A stretch of 35,829 nucleotides of DNA from Candidatus Cloacimonadales bacterium (GTDB taxonomy: Bacteria > Cloacimonadota > Cloacimonadia > Cloacimonadales > TCS61): the NCBI GenBank assembly GCA_030656075.1, contig JAUSOT010000270.1:1-35829 (forward strand), read 5' to 3'. The translations under genes were made by a program, and so were the position numbers. Every line of letters begins with the position of its first letter. Within the stretch, counting starts at the first letter, position 1. Shown here in pieces: positions 19,311 through 27,253 of the stretch. The notes below the pieces were generated by a model. It did not search any database. It was not told the DNA's origin and was given only the letters and a program-made list of their open reading frames with translations.

Positions 19311-19889
19311 ATGTCAACATATCAAGACGATTGTATTTATCACATTTATAACAAAGGATGCAACGAAGAATTAGTTTTCTTTGATGATAGTAATTATAAA
19401 CTGCTGATTCGAAAGATGATCCATAATTATGAGAAATACGACGTTAGCATCATAGCATTTTGCTTGATGCCGAATCATTACCACATGTTGCTGCGTCAAA
19501 ATAGTGGAGGTTCGATCCTGAAATTTTTGACCAAGATTTTTTCTGCATATTCAGAAGCTGTCAAAAAAGAACAATCTATCAGTGGTGATGTATTTGAAGG
19601 CGATCCAAAATTTATTCGGATTGAAGAATTGGATCATTTACAGAATTTGATCTGGTATATTCATTATAATCCTCTTAAAGCAAGTTTAGTTCGGCGTCTT
19701 GAAACATGGAAATTTTCCAATTTTCCTGAATGTATCGGAGTCAGAAATGCGTTTCCCTATGATTTGAACCTGATTAATGACACATTTGGTTCAACAGCTG
19801 AATATAAAAATTTCGCTGATAAATCCAAAGATGATAAAATTTTTGAACTAGTGAAAAGTGAGTATTTGATAGATTATAATGTTAAATAG
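19311..19889 (+). CDS. REP-associated tyrosine transposase (RAYT / Y1_Tnp family)
   Basis: YHIYNKGC, FCLMPNHYHMLL (HUH), candidate catalytic Tyr in IFSAYSEAVKK, IWYIHYNPLKASLV. Confidence 0.93.
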   Translation: MSTYQDDCIYHIYNKGCNEELVFFDDSNYKLLIRKMIHNYEKYDVSIIAFCLMPNHYHMLLRQNSGGSILKFLTKIFSAYSEAVKKEQSISGDVFEGDPKFIRIEELDHLQNLIWYIHYNPLKASLVRRLETWKFSNFPECIGVRNAFPYDLNLINDTFGSTAEYKNFADKSKDDKIFELVKSEYLIDYNVK

Positions 19890-19925
19890 AACCCTTCCTG
19901 TCATTTTCATTCGAAGATTCTTGGG

Positions 19926-19996
19926 GAAATGTGTTTAAAGAAATAAATTCGCTCCCCTCTTGATTTGAAGAAGGGCTGGGGGAGTTTAAATATCCA
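19926..19996 (+). repeat. Dispersed repeat module (alpha), second copy
   Basis: About 66/71 identical to 65-135. Confidence 0.8.
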
Positions 19997-20053
19997 ACCC
20001 GGAATTTCCAGGGACGAAGTAAGTGAAAACCTCCCCCTAAATAGGGGGATCGT

Positions 20054-20153
20054 GGGGGTTGAAATTGTGCCAAAGTTCGTTAAGTTCAGAATAATGAAAG
20101 AATCTTTCGCAAAGCTTATAGAAAAAAAACTGAAAGAAGCTTTGGGAAAGTAA
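20054..20153 (+). repeat. RAYT-flanking direct repeat, right copy
   Basis: Preceded by intact ccccctaaatagggggatcgtggggg; 91/100 to the left copy. Confidence 0.9.
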
Positions 20154-20165
20154 CGAGGTTTTTTT

Positions 20166-20933
20166 ATGTCTATCAACATTGGCATAGATCTTGGTTCGCG
20201 CCTATCCAAGCTAGTAGTTTTACAAAATAATGATATTCTCTATCAGGAAGTAACCGACACAGGTGTGAATCCGCAGAAAACTGCATCTCGTCTTCTGGAA
20301 AATGCGCTGGAAAAAACAAAATTAGAACGTTCTAAAATTGACAAAATATTTTCCACCGGATATGGACGGAATATCGTTCCCTTCGCAGATAATCGGATTT
20401 CGGAGATTTCCTGTCATGCCAAAGGTGTAAACTTCTTTTTTCCAAAAGCCAAAACCGTAATCGATATCGGTGGTCAGGATTCCAAAGCTATCCTGCTGGC
20501 AGAAAAAGGGAAAGTCATCGATTTCGTGATGAATGATAAATGTGCCGCCGGCACCGGACGCTTCCTGGAAGTGGTTGCCAACATCCTGGAGATCACAGTT
20601 GACGATCTGCAGGAAATTTCGCTGCAAAGCAAAGAAGATATTGACATTAACAGCACCTGCGTAGTATTTGCTGAGTCAGAAATAATTGGCTTGATCGCTG
20701 CAGGAAAAGAGCCTGCCGATATCGTGAAGGCAATCCACAGATCGATTGCCCGGCGGATCAAAAACCTGATAGCGCAAATGGCGTGGCAGACACCGGTGAT
20801 CTTCACAGGTGGGGTTGCCACAAACAAAGGAATGCAAAAGGCTATCGCCGAAACTTTGGGAGAGGAAATTTCAGTGCCGCAAAACTCGTTTATAACCGGA
20901 GCTCTGGGAGCTGCCCTGCTGGCTTCTGAATAA
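20166..20933 (+). CDS. BadF/BadG/BcrA/BcrD-type ATPase (2-hydroxyacyl-CoA dehydratase activator-like)
   Basis: GIDLGSRLSKLVVL, IDIGGQDSKAI, MNDKCAAGTGRFLE, CVVFAESEIIGL, FTGGVATNKGM. Confidence 0.9.
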   Translation: MSINIGIDLGSRLSKLVVLQNNDILYQEVTDTGVNPQKTASRLLENALEKTKLERSKIDKIFSTGYGRNIVPFADNRISEISCHAKGVNFFFPKAKTVIDIGGQDSKAILLAEKGKVIDFVMNDKCAAGTGRFLEVVANILEITVDDLQEISLQSKEDIDINSTCVVFAESEIIGLIAAGKEPADIVKAIHRSIARRIKNLIAQMAWQTPVIFTGGVATNKGMQKAIAETLGEEISVPQNSFITGALGAALLASE

Positions 20934-20938
20934 ACATT

Positions 20939-21895
20939 ATGAAGTATTTATTTTTAATTGTCTTGATCTGTTTTTCGGGTATTTTGCTGCTGGCTCAGCA
21001 ACAGCCTGTGAACACCCAGCTGTCCATCAATGTGGACTACCTCTACGAACTGATCAAATTCTATCTTGCCGAAAATGAATTTGACCTGGCTCTCACTTAT
21101 CTCGATTCCACTATGGCTCATCCCACCGACTCGCTTTATTACTTCAAAGGCGAAGCTCTGAAAGGAAAAAAAGATTGGGAAGGTGCTGCTGATAATTTTG
21201 CCCGGTCGATCATCACCCACCGCCATCTGGATATTATGAAAGCAGCTAAAAAAAAATTGAAAGAAGTGCTGTTGCTGCTTCCTCCCATGAAATCTATCTC
21301 TTTGCTTTCCAGCTATATGAACGGTATAAAAAATGATGAAACTCTGACCCAATTCCTCTTTGTGCTGGCGGAAATCTATGAAGAAAATCAACTGTTTGAA
21401 GAAGCGAACGATGTTTATCAAACCATCTTGAAAGAAACCGATTACCGGGAAAAAGTGCCGGTGGAATTACGTATTGCTACAAATCTCATCTTCCTGAAAA
21501 ACTTTGAACAGGCGATCGTCACACTGAAGCCGGTAATCGCACTGAATGATCATATCTACAATGAAGATGCTCTATTCTTCTATTACATTGCCAATTACTC
21601 ATTAGAAGATTACAAAACAGCTAAAGAAGCTTTGCTCAGGCTTTACCAGGGATATCCCGATCATCCTAAGATAATCGAAATACTGAAAGGGCTGGCTGAA
21701 CTTTTTGAAAAAGAAAATCAACTTCTGATGAGTTGGTATTTCTACCAGGAACTGAAAAGTATCAGCAGCGAAGCCCAGAAATTCATAGTTCAGAAAGAAA
21801 TAGACCGGCTCAAACTAAGGATCGGCAGCGAGAAATTCATTACGGATCAGTTTAAGTATTTTAAGCCGAAGTTTGAGAAAAAAAAATCAGAATAA
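20939..21895 (+). CDS. Exported TPR-like repeat protein
   Basis: Signal peptide (MKYLFLIVLICFSGILLLAQQ), helical repeats. Confidence 0.75.
   Translation: MKYLFLIVLICFSGILLLAQQQPVNTQLSINVDYLYELIKFYLAENEFDLALTYLDSTMAHPTDSLYYFKGEALKGKKDWEGAADNFARSIITHRHLDIMKAAKKKLKEVLLLLPPMKSISLLSSYMNGIKNDETLTQFLFVLAEIYEENQLFEEANDVYQTILKETDYREKVPVELRIATNLIFLKNFEQAIVTLKPVIALNDHIYNEDALFFYYIANYSLEDYKTAKEALLRLYQGYPDHPKIIEILKGLAELFEKENQLLMSWYFYQELKSISSEAQKFIVQKEIDRLKLRIGSEKFITDQFKYFKPKFEKKKSE
21803..21860 (+). repeat. Direct repeat flanking the zeta cassette, copy 1 (inside TPR gene 3' end)
   Basis: gaccggctcaaactaaggatcggcagcgagaaattcattacggatcagtttaagtatt; 55/58 identical to 22706-22763. Confidence 0.9.
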
Positions 21896-21897
21896 CA

Positions 21898-22485
21898 ATG
21901 AAAAAGAAAACTATTTATATTCTTGCAGGTGCAAATGGCTCAGGTAAAACCACATTTGCCCAGGAATTTGTAGCTGCTTCACCGATAATATTTTTAAATA
22001 CTGATGAAATCGAAAAAGAATTTAATCCAGATGATAAAGAAGGTGGAAAAATCAGAGCAGGTAAAGTGTTCTTTGAGTGATTGCATAATCAGATTAGTTC
22101 TGGTAAAGATTTCGCGATTGAATCGACGCTTTCAGGTCGGTCTTTAATTAAAATATTTCAACAACTGAAGTTTGAAAAATATAGAATTATAGTATTATAC
22201 ATTTTTCTCGATTGTGTTAAAATTGCTGTAGATAGAGTTCGAGTTCGGGTTGAAGAAGGTGGTCATCATATTCCAACAGAAGATTTACAACGAAGATATT
22301 CCAGAAGCTTCAATAATTTCTGGAATATTTACAATGATTTAGCCGATGAATGGCAGATTTTTTATAATGGGGAAGATAACGTGATTCAAACGGCTTTTGG
22401 AGCAAAACAGGAATTCAAGATAATTGATGAAAGTAAATTTGATTTATTTATGAGAGGTTTAGATGTTAAAAATAACGAGTTATGA
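21898..22485 (+). pseudogene. Zeta-toxin-like P-loop kinase interrupted by an in-frame TGA (22078-22080)
   Basis: GANGSGKTTFAQEF Walker A, then after TGA in the same frame DFAIESTLSGRSLIK and VEEGGHHIPTEDLQRRYSRSFNNF (zeta hallmarks). Confidence 0.85.
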
Positions 22486-22657
22486 ACTGTTATTAGAAAT
22501 GACAAAAATATTTCAGCGAGCAGTCAAACGTGTTCAAAAATCGCATAAGGAAAATGGCTTGCCCAATGTGTATTCCAAAAATGGAGAAATTGTCTGGGAA
22601 TTGCCGGACGGTTCTTATGTGAAAGAGAATCCATTTGGCGAAGCAAAAGATAAATAA
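22463..22657 (+). CDS. Small protein, putative partner/antitoxin of the zeta-like gene
   Basis: Overlaps the end of the zeta reading frame; SKNGEIVWELPDGSYVKENPF. An alternative start is 22500. The antitoxin role is inferred from context only. Confidence 0.6.
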   Translation: MLKITSYELLLEMTKIFQRAVKRVQKSHKENGLPNVYSKNGEIVWELPDGSYVKENPFGEAKDK

Positions 22658-22672
22658 CCACAGATTAAAATT

Positions 22673-22786
22673 ATGGAACAATACGCTTTATACAGATTTA
22701 AATATGACCGGCTCAAACTGAGGATCGGCAGCGAGAAATTCATAACGGATCAGTTTAGGTATTTATATCCGGTTTTCGAACAATAA
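22673..22786 (+). pseudogene. 37-codon remnant: duplicated C-terminus of the TPR protein
   Basis: ATG...MEQYALYRFKYDRLKLRIGSEKFITDQFRYLYPVFEQ*, in frame with IDRLKLRIGSEKFITDQFKYFKPKFEKKKSE* of the 20939-21895 gene. Confidence 0.75.
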
Positions 22787-22860
22787 ATGTAAGATTACGT
22801 TACATAAATTTAATTGTATTTTTTGAATAAAATCAACATTTTCGCAAAACATTTAATTTA

Positions 22861-22889
22861 TTGACTTCAAATCTACTCAAATAAATTTG
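22861..22889 (+). promoter_or_regulatory. Candidate promoter for nifJ (Bacteroidota-like)
   Basis: TTGACT...TAAATTTG, 18 nt between TTG and the TAnnTTTG box; 46 nt upstream of the ATG. Confidence 0.45.
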
Positions 22890-22934
22890 GAACAAATTTT
22901 ATAGGTTATAATAAAAAATACATAAGAGGTAATT

Positions 22935-25900
22935 ATGAAGAAATTCAAAAAAGTGAGTATGGAAGGAAATAAGGCAGCCACGCATGTTGCTTATGCTTTC
23001 AGTGAAGTTGCTGCCATTTATCCCATCACGCCCTCGTCATTGATGGGCGAATTTGCCGATACCTGGGCTGCCAATGGTTTGAAAAATATTTTTGGTCAGG
23101 TTTTGGACGTTATGGAAATGCAGTCGGAAGCGGGAGCAGCCGGGGCCGTGCACGGTTCACTTTCTGCCGGAGCTTTCACCACCACCTTCACGGCATCCCA
23201 GGGTTTGATGTTGATGCTGCCGAACATGCACAAGATCGCCGGTGAAATGCTGCCGACGGTTTTCCATGTTTCCGCCCGTTCTCTCGCAGCGCAATCCCTT
23301 TCAATTTTTGGAGATCATTCCGACGTGATGAGCGCCCGTAACACCGGTTTTGCTCTGCTGGCAGAAGGTTCTGTGCAGGAAATTATGGATTTGTCCATAG
23401 TTTCTCATCTTGCCACGCTCAAATCAAAAGTGCCATTTATGAACTTCTTCGATGGTTTCCGTACTTCCAACGAAATTCAGAAAGTTGAAGAAATAGATTA
23501 TGAAACTATCAAAGAACTGGTGGAAACCAAATACGTGGAAGAATTCCGCAGCCGCGCTATGAATCCGGAAAAACCACGCGTAAAAGTGGGAGCTCAGAAT
23601 CCTGATGTATATTTCCAGGGTCGCGAAACAGTGAATAATTATTATGATGCCACTCCGGGAATCGTGCAGGAATACATGGATAAAGTAGCCAAAGTCATTG
23701 GACGCCAGTATCATCTGTTCGATTACGTCGGCGCTCCCGATGCCGAAAACATCATCATTGCCATGGGCAGCGGCATTGAAACGATCGAAGAAACCATCAA
23801 TTATCTGAACGCCAGAGGTTCTAAACTCGGACTGATCAAAGTTCGTCTTTATCGTCCATTCTCCGTTCAGGCTTTCATGGATGCAATTCCGGCCAGCGTG
23901 AAGAAGATCGCCGTGCTGGATAGAACCAAAGAACCGGGCTCCATCGGCGAACCGCTTTATCTCGATATCGTTGCAGCTCTCAAAGACCGAAAAGATCTAA
24001 CAATTGTTGGTGGACGTTACGGACTTTCATCCAAAGAATTCACACCTCCCATGGTGAAAGCAGTTTACGACCATTTGGCAGGCAAATGCACTCATAATTT
24101 CACAGTTGGAATTAATGACGATGTCAGTAATCTTTCAATAGAAATCAAAGATCAGATCAACACGCTGCCGGAAGGAACGATCAGCTGCAAATTCTGGGGG
24201 CTGGGTTCCGACGGCACAGTGGGCGCCAACAAAAATTCCATCAAGATCATCGGTGATAACACGGATCTTTACACTCAGGGTTATTTCCAATACGACTCCA
24301 AGAAATCCGGCGGCATCACCCGTTCCCACCTACGTTTCGGCAAAAAACCGATCCAGTCTCCCTACCTGGTTTTCGCTGCCGACTTCATCGGCTGTCACAA
24401 CCAGGCTTTCATCGGCCGCTATGATGTATTGGAAGGCATCAAGGAAAACGGCGTGTTCCTGCTGAATTCAAACTGGGAACATGATGAAGTATTTGAAAAC
24501 CTGACCAAACACGATCAGCAGGTCATCATCGATAAAAAAATTAAATTATATAACATCAACGCCCTGGTGATCGCCAACGAAGTAGGTTTGGGAACTCGTA
24601 TTAATACAGTTATGCAAACTGCTTTCTTCCTGATTTCCGGTGTTTTGGAAAGAGAAGAAGCGATCAAAATGATCAAGAAAGCTACTGAAAAAGCTTACCA
24701 AAAGAAAGGTCAGAAAATTGTTGAAATGAACTGGAAAGCTATTGATAAAACTAATGAAGCTTTAGTGGAAATTCCGGTTCCCAATGTGTTGCCGGCAACA
24801 TCCGCAGAAATTAAAAAACTCATCCCGGATAATTCGGATGATTTCACCAGGAATGTAATAGAAAAGATCATGCGAGAAAAAGGCGATGAAATTCCTGTAT
24901 CTCATATGCCTTTTGATGGTTCCATTCAATCCGGAACTACGAAACTGGAAAAACGCGGTGTTGCTCCTTTCGTTCCGCATTGGATTCCCGAAAACTGTAT
25001 TCAGTGTAATCAATGTTCGGTGGTTTGTCCACATGCTGCCATCCGTCCAAAACTTTTTACAGAAGAAGATCTAAAAAATGCTCCTAAAAATTTCCGTTAC
25101 GTTACTGCAACTGGTAAAGATAAAGATACTTACAAATATACGATGCAGGTTTATATCGAAGATTGCGTAGGCTGCGAAAACTGCGTATTGGAATGTCCGA
25201 AAGCAGCTCTGGAAATGAAACCGATCGCCGAGGAACGAGAACACGGCGAATCTGAAAATGCTCTCTTCTTTGATGCATTGCCCAGCGATGTGATGGGTTC
25301 AAACAGCGATACAACGATCAAAGGCAGCCAGTTCAAACAGCCGCTGCTTGAGTTCTCCGGTGCTTGTGCAGGTTGCGGAGAAACACCTTATGTAAAACTC
25401 ATTACTCAATTATTTGGTGACAGAATGATCGTAGCCAATGCTACCGGTTGTTCTTCTATCTGGGGCGGAACGTTCCCAACCATGCCATATTGTACAAATA
25501 AAAATGGTTATGGCCCGAGTTGGGCAAATAGTCTTTTTGAAGATAACGCTGAATATGGCTTTGGTATGAGCCTGGCTGTGAATGCTAACCGAAAACAGCT
25601 CAAAGCAAACGTCGAAATCCTCATGGGAAAAGAAATTACTGCAGAACTTAAAGCCGCTTTCCAATTTGCTTTGGATAATTGGGATGCAGCGGACGATGCA
25701 GTTAAAGCTAATTCTACAAAAATCCAAACGCTTCTGAAAAAAGAGATCGAGCTACCCTGCTGTGATTGCCGAAAAGGCATCCTTAAAAAAGTGATCGAAC
25801 TTCAGCATTATTTTGTTCCAAAATCTGTCTGGGCTTTCGGTGGTGACGGTTGGGCTTACGACATCGGTTATGGCGGCGTGGATCACGTGATGGCTTCCGG

Positions 25901-26462
25901 CAGAAATATGAATATTCTCGTTTTGGATACCGAAGTTTATTCCAATACCGGCGGACAGGCTTCCAAAGCTACCCCGCTTGGTTCCGTGGCAAAATTTGCT
26001 GAATCCGGTAAGAAAACAGTGAAGAAAGATATGGGAATGATGATGATGAGCTACGGCTACGTTTATGTGGCATGCATCGCGCTGGGAGCGAACAAGGTTC
26101 AGGCTCTGAAAGCAATTCGCGAAGCCGAAGCTTATAACGGACCTTCGATCATTATGGCTTATGCACCGTGTATCAATCATGGCATTGATATGACCAAAAC
26201 CCAGAAGGAAGAAAAGAAAGCTGTCGATACAGGCTACTGGCTACTTTACAGGTACAATCCCGATCTGAAGAAAGAAGGAAAAAATCCTTTCGTTCTCGAT
26301 TCCAGAGAACCGACAATTCCGGTTGTGGAATTTCTGAAAGGAGAAGGACGTTACACTTCCCTGGAAAGAACCTTCCCGGATAAAGTGGAAGGTTTCCGTT
26401 CGGAATTCGATAAATATGCCAAAGAGCGTTATCTGAAATATAAGAAAATGGCAGAAGAATAG
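22935..26462 (+). CDS. nifJ: Pyruvate:ferredoxin (flavodoxin) oxidoreductase
   Basis: YPITPSSLMGEFAD, two CxxCxxC ferredoxin motifs (CIQCNQCSVVCP, CVGCENCVLECP), TPP domain GDGWAYDIGYGGVDHV, NTGGQASKATP. Confidence 0.97.
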   Translation: MKKFKKVSMEGNKAATHVAYAFSEVAAIYPITPSSLMGEFADTWAANGLKNIFGQVLDVMEMQSEAGAAGAVHGSLSAGAFTTTFTASQGLMLMLPNMHKIAGEMLPTVFHVSARSLAAQSLSIFGDHSDVMSARNTGFALLAEGSVQEIMDLSIVSHLATLKSKVPFMNFFDGFRTSNEIQKVEEIDYETIKELVETKYVEEFRSRAMNPEKPRVKVGAQNPDVYFQGRETVNNYYDATPGIVQEYMDKVAKVIGRQYHLFDYVGAPDAENIIIAMGSGIETIEETINYLNARGSKLGLIKVRLYRPFSVQAFMDAIPASVKKIAVLDRTKEPGSIGEPLYLDIVAALKDRKDLTIVGGRYGLSSKEFTPPMVKAVYDHLAGKCTHNFTVGINDDVSNLSIEIKDQINTLPEGTISCKFWGLGSDGTVGANKNSIKIIGDNTDLYTQGYFQYDSKKSGGITRSHLRFGKKPIQSPYLVFAADFIGCHNQAFIGRYDVLEGIKENGVFLLNSNWEHDEVFENLTKHDQQVIIDKKIKLYNINALVIANEVGLGTRINTVMQTAFFLISGVLEREEAIKMIKKATEKAYQKKGQKIVEMNWKAIDKTNEALVEIPVPNVLPATSAEIKKLIPDNSDDFTRNVIEKIMREKGDEIPVSHMPFDGSIQSGTTKLEKRGVAPFVPHWIPENCIQCNQCSVVCPHAAIRPKLFTEEDLKNAPKNFRYVTATGKDKDTYKYTMQVYIEDCVGCENCVLECPKAALEMKPIAEEREHGESENALFFDALPSDVMGSNSDTTIKGSQFKQPLLEFSGACAGCGETPYVKLITQLFGDRMIVANATGCSSIWGGTFPTMPYCTNKNGYGPSWANSLFEDNAEYGFGMSLAVNANRKQLKANVEILMGKEITAELKAAFQFALDNWDAADDAVKANSTKIQTLLKKEIELPCCDCRKGILKKVIELQHYFVPKSVWAFGGDGWAYDIGYGGVDHVMASGRNMNILVLDTEVYSNTGGQASKATPLGSVAKFAESGKKTVKKDMGMMMMSYGYVYVACIALGANKVQALKAIREAEAYNGPSIIMAYAPCINHGIDMTKTQKEEKKAVDTGYWLLYRYNPDLKKEGKNPFVLDSREPTIPVVEFLKGEGRYTSLERTFPDKVEGFRSEFDKYAKERYLKYKKMAEE

Positions 26463-26554
26463 AACCCTTTGCAGTTTCCCTTTGGTAAAGGGAAAACGTA
26501 GAGAAGCAAGGAGAAATTAGGCCGCGGATTTTCGCGGAGGAACGCTGATAAATT

Positions 26555-26590
26555 AACCTGCCAGGTAGAGATGCTTGGCAGGTTTGTTTT
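26555..26590 (+). terminator. Rho-independent terminator downstream of nifJ
   Basis: AACCTGCCA-(12 nt)-TGGCAGGTT then TGTTTTTG. Confidence 0.75.
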
Positions 26591-26732
26591 TGATTATTAT
26601 AATTCTCCTTCCTAAGCTTCTGCTTGGGAAGGAAATAACTATGAAGCTTCTGCTTCAGAACAAAGTAGAAACTTCTAATATTACTGCATTCCAAACTGGA
26701 AAGTTCGGAATGAGATTCTTGATAATAACTTC

Positions 26733-26759
26733 CCGCTGTCAAGGGGGATTGAGGGGGTT
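26733..26759 (+). repeat. REP-like element abutting trmO
   Basis: cccgctgtcaagggggattgagggggt, preceded by a degenerate gcattccaaactggaaagttcggaatgagat hairpin, as at 14501-14564. Confidence 0.7.
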
Positions 26760-26761
26760 AA

Positions 26762-27253
26762 ATGCAAAGTAGTATCACATTCCATCCCATCGGCATCATC
26801 CATTCCCCGTTCAAAGAACGAGAAGGAATGCCGATCCAGCCGATTGGAGCGAAAGGCATCAAAGGACAGATCGAGATTTTCCCGGAATTTACTGAAGGAT
26901 TGAAAGACCTCGATGGTTTTTCTCATATTATTCTGATCTTCAATTTCCATCTTTCCACCGATTATAAACTACTCGTTAAACCTTTCATGGAAGAAACGAT
27001 ACGCGGTGTTTTCGCCACTCGTGCTCCGCACCGTCCGAACCAGATCGGCTTGTCTGTGGTGCAGCTCGACGGCATCGAAAACAACATCCTGCATATTTCT
27101 AATGTTGACATCGTGGACGGAACTCCGCTTTTAGACATCAAGCCGTATATCAAGAAGATAGATTGCGTGGAAAGTGAGAAAAACGGCTGGTTGGAAGAAA
27201 AGACGGATAAATTCCGAAACAAGATTTCGGATGACAGGTTTAACGGGAATTAA
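26762..27253 (+). CDS. trmO: tRNA (N6-threonylcarbamoyladenosine(37)-N6)-methyltransferase TrmO / TsaA-like
   Basis: FHPIGIIHSPFKEREGMPIQP, ATRAPHRPNQIGLSVVQL, VDGTPLLDIKPYI. TAATG overlap with mutL. Confidence 0.93.
   Translation: MQSSITFHPIGIIHSPFKEREGMPIQPIGAKGIKGQIEIFPEFTEGLKDLDGFSHIILIFNFHLSTDYKLLVKPFMEETIRGVFATRAPHRPNQIGLSVVQLDGIENNILHISNVDIVDGTPLLDIKPYIKKIDCVESEKNGWLEEKTDKFRNKISDDRFNGN

Noticed and set aside
19882-20209. Minus-strand ORFs over the RAYT right flank
   Set aside because: They lie in repeat sequence overlapping the BadF gene start, with low-complexity translations.
22078-22080. TGA recoding (Sec/Gly/Trp) in the zeta-like gene
   Set aside because: TGA is a normal stop for neighbouring genes; no selenocysteine-type hairpin was evident immediately downstream by eye. 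A nonsense mutation or sequence error is simpler.
26575-26772. 65-aa ORF upstream of trmO
   Set aside because: Covers a terminator and repeat hairpins; no recognisable protein features.
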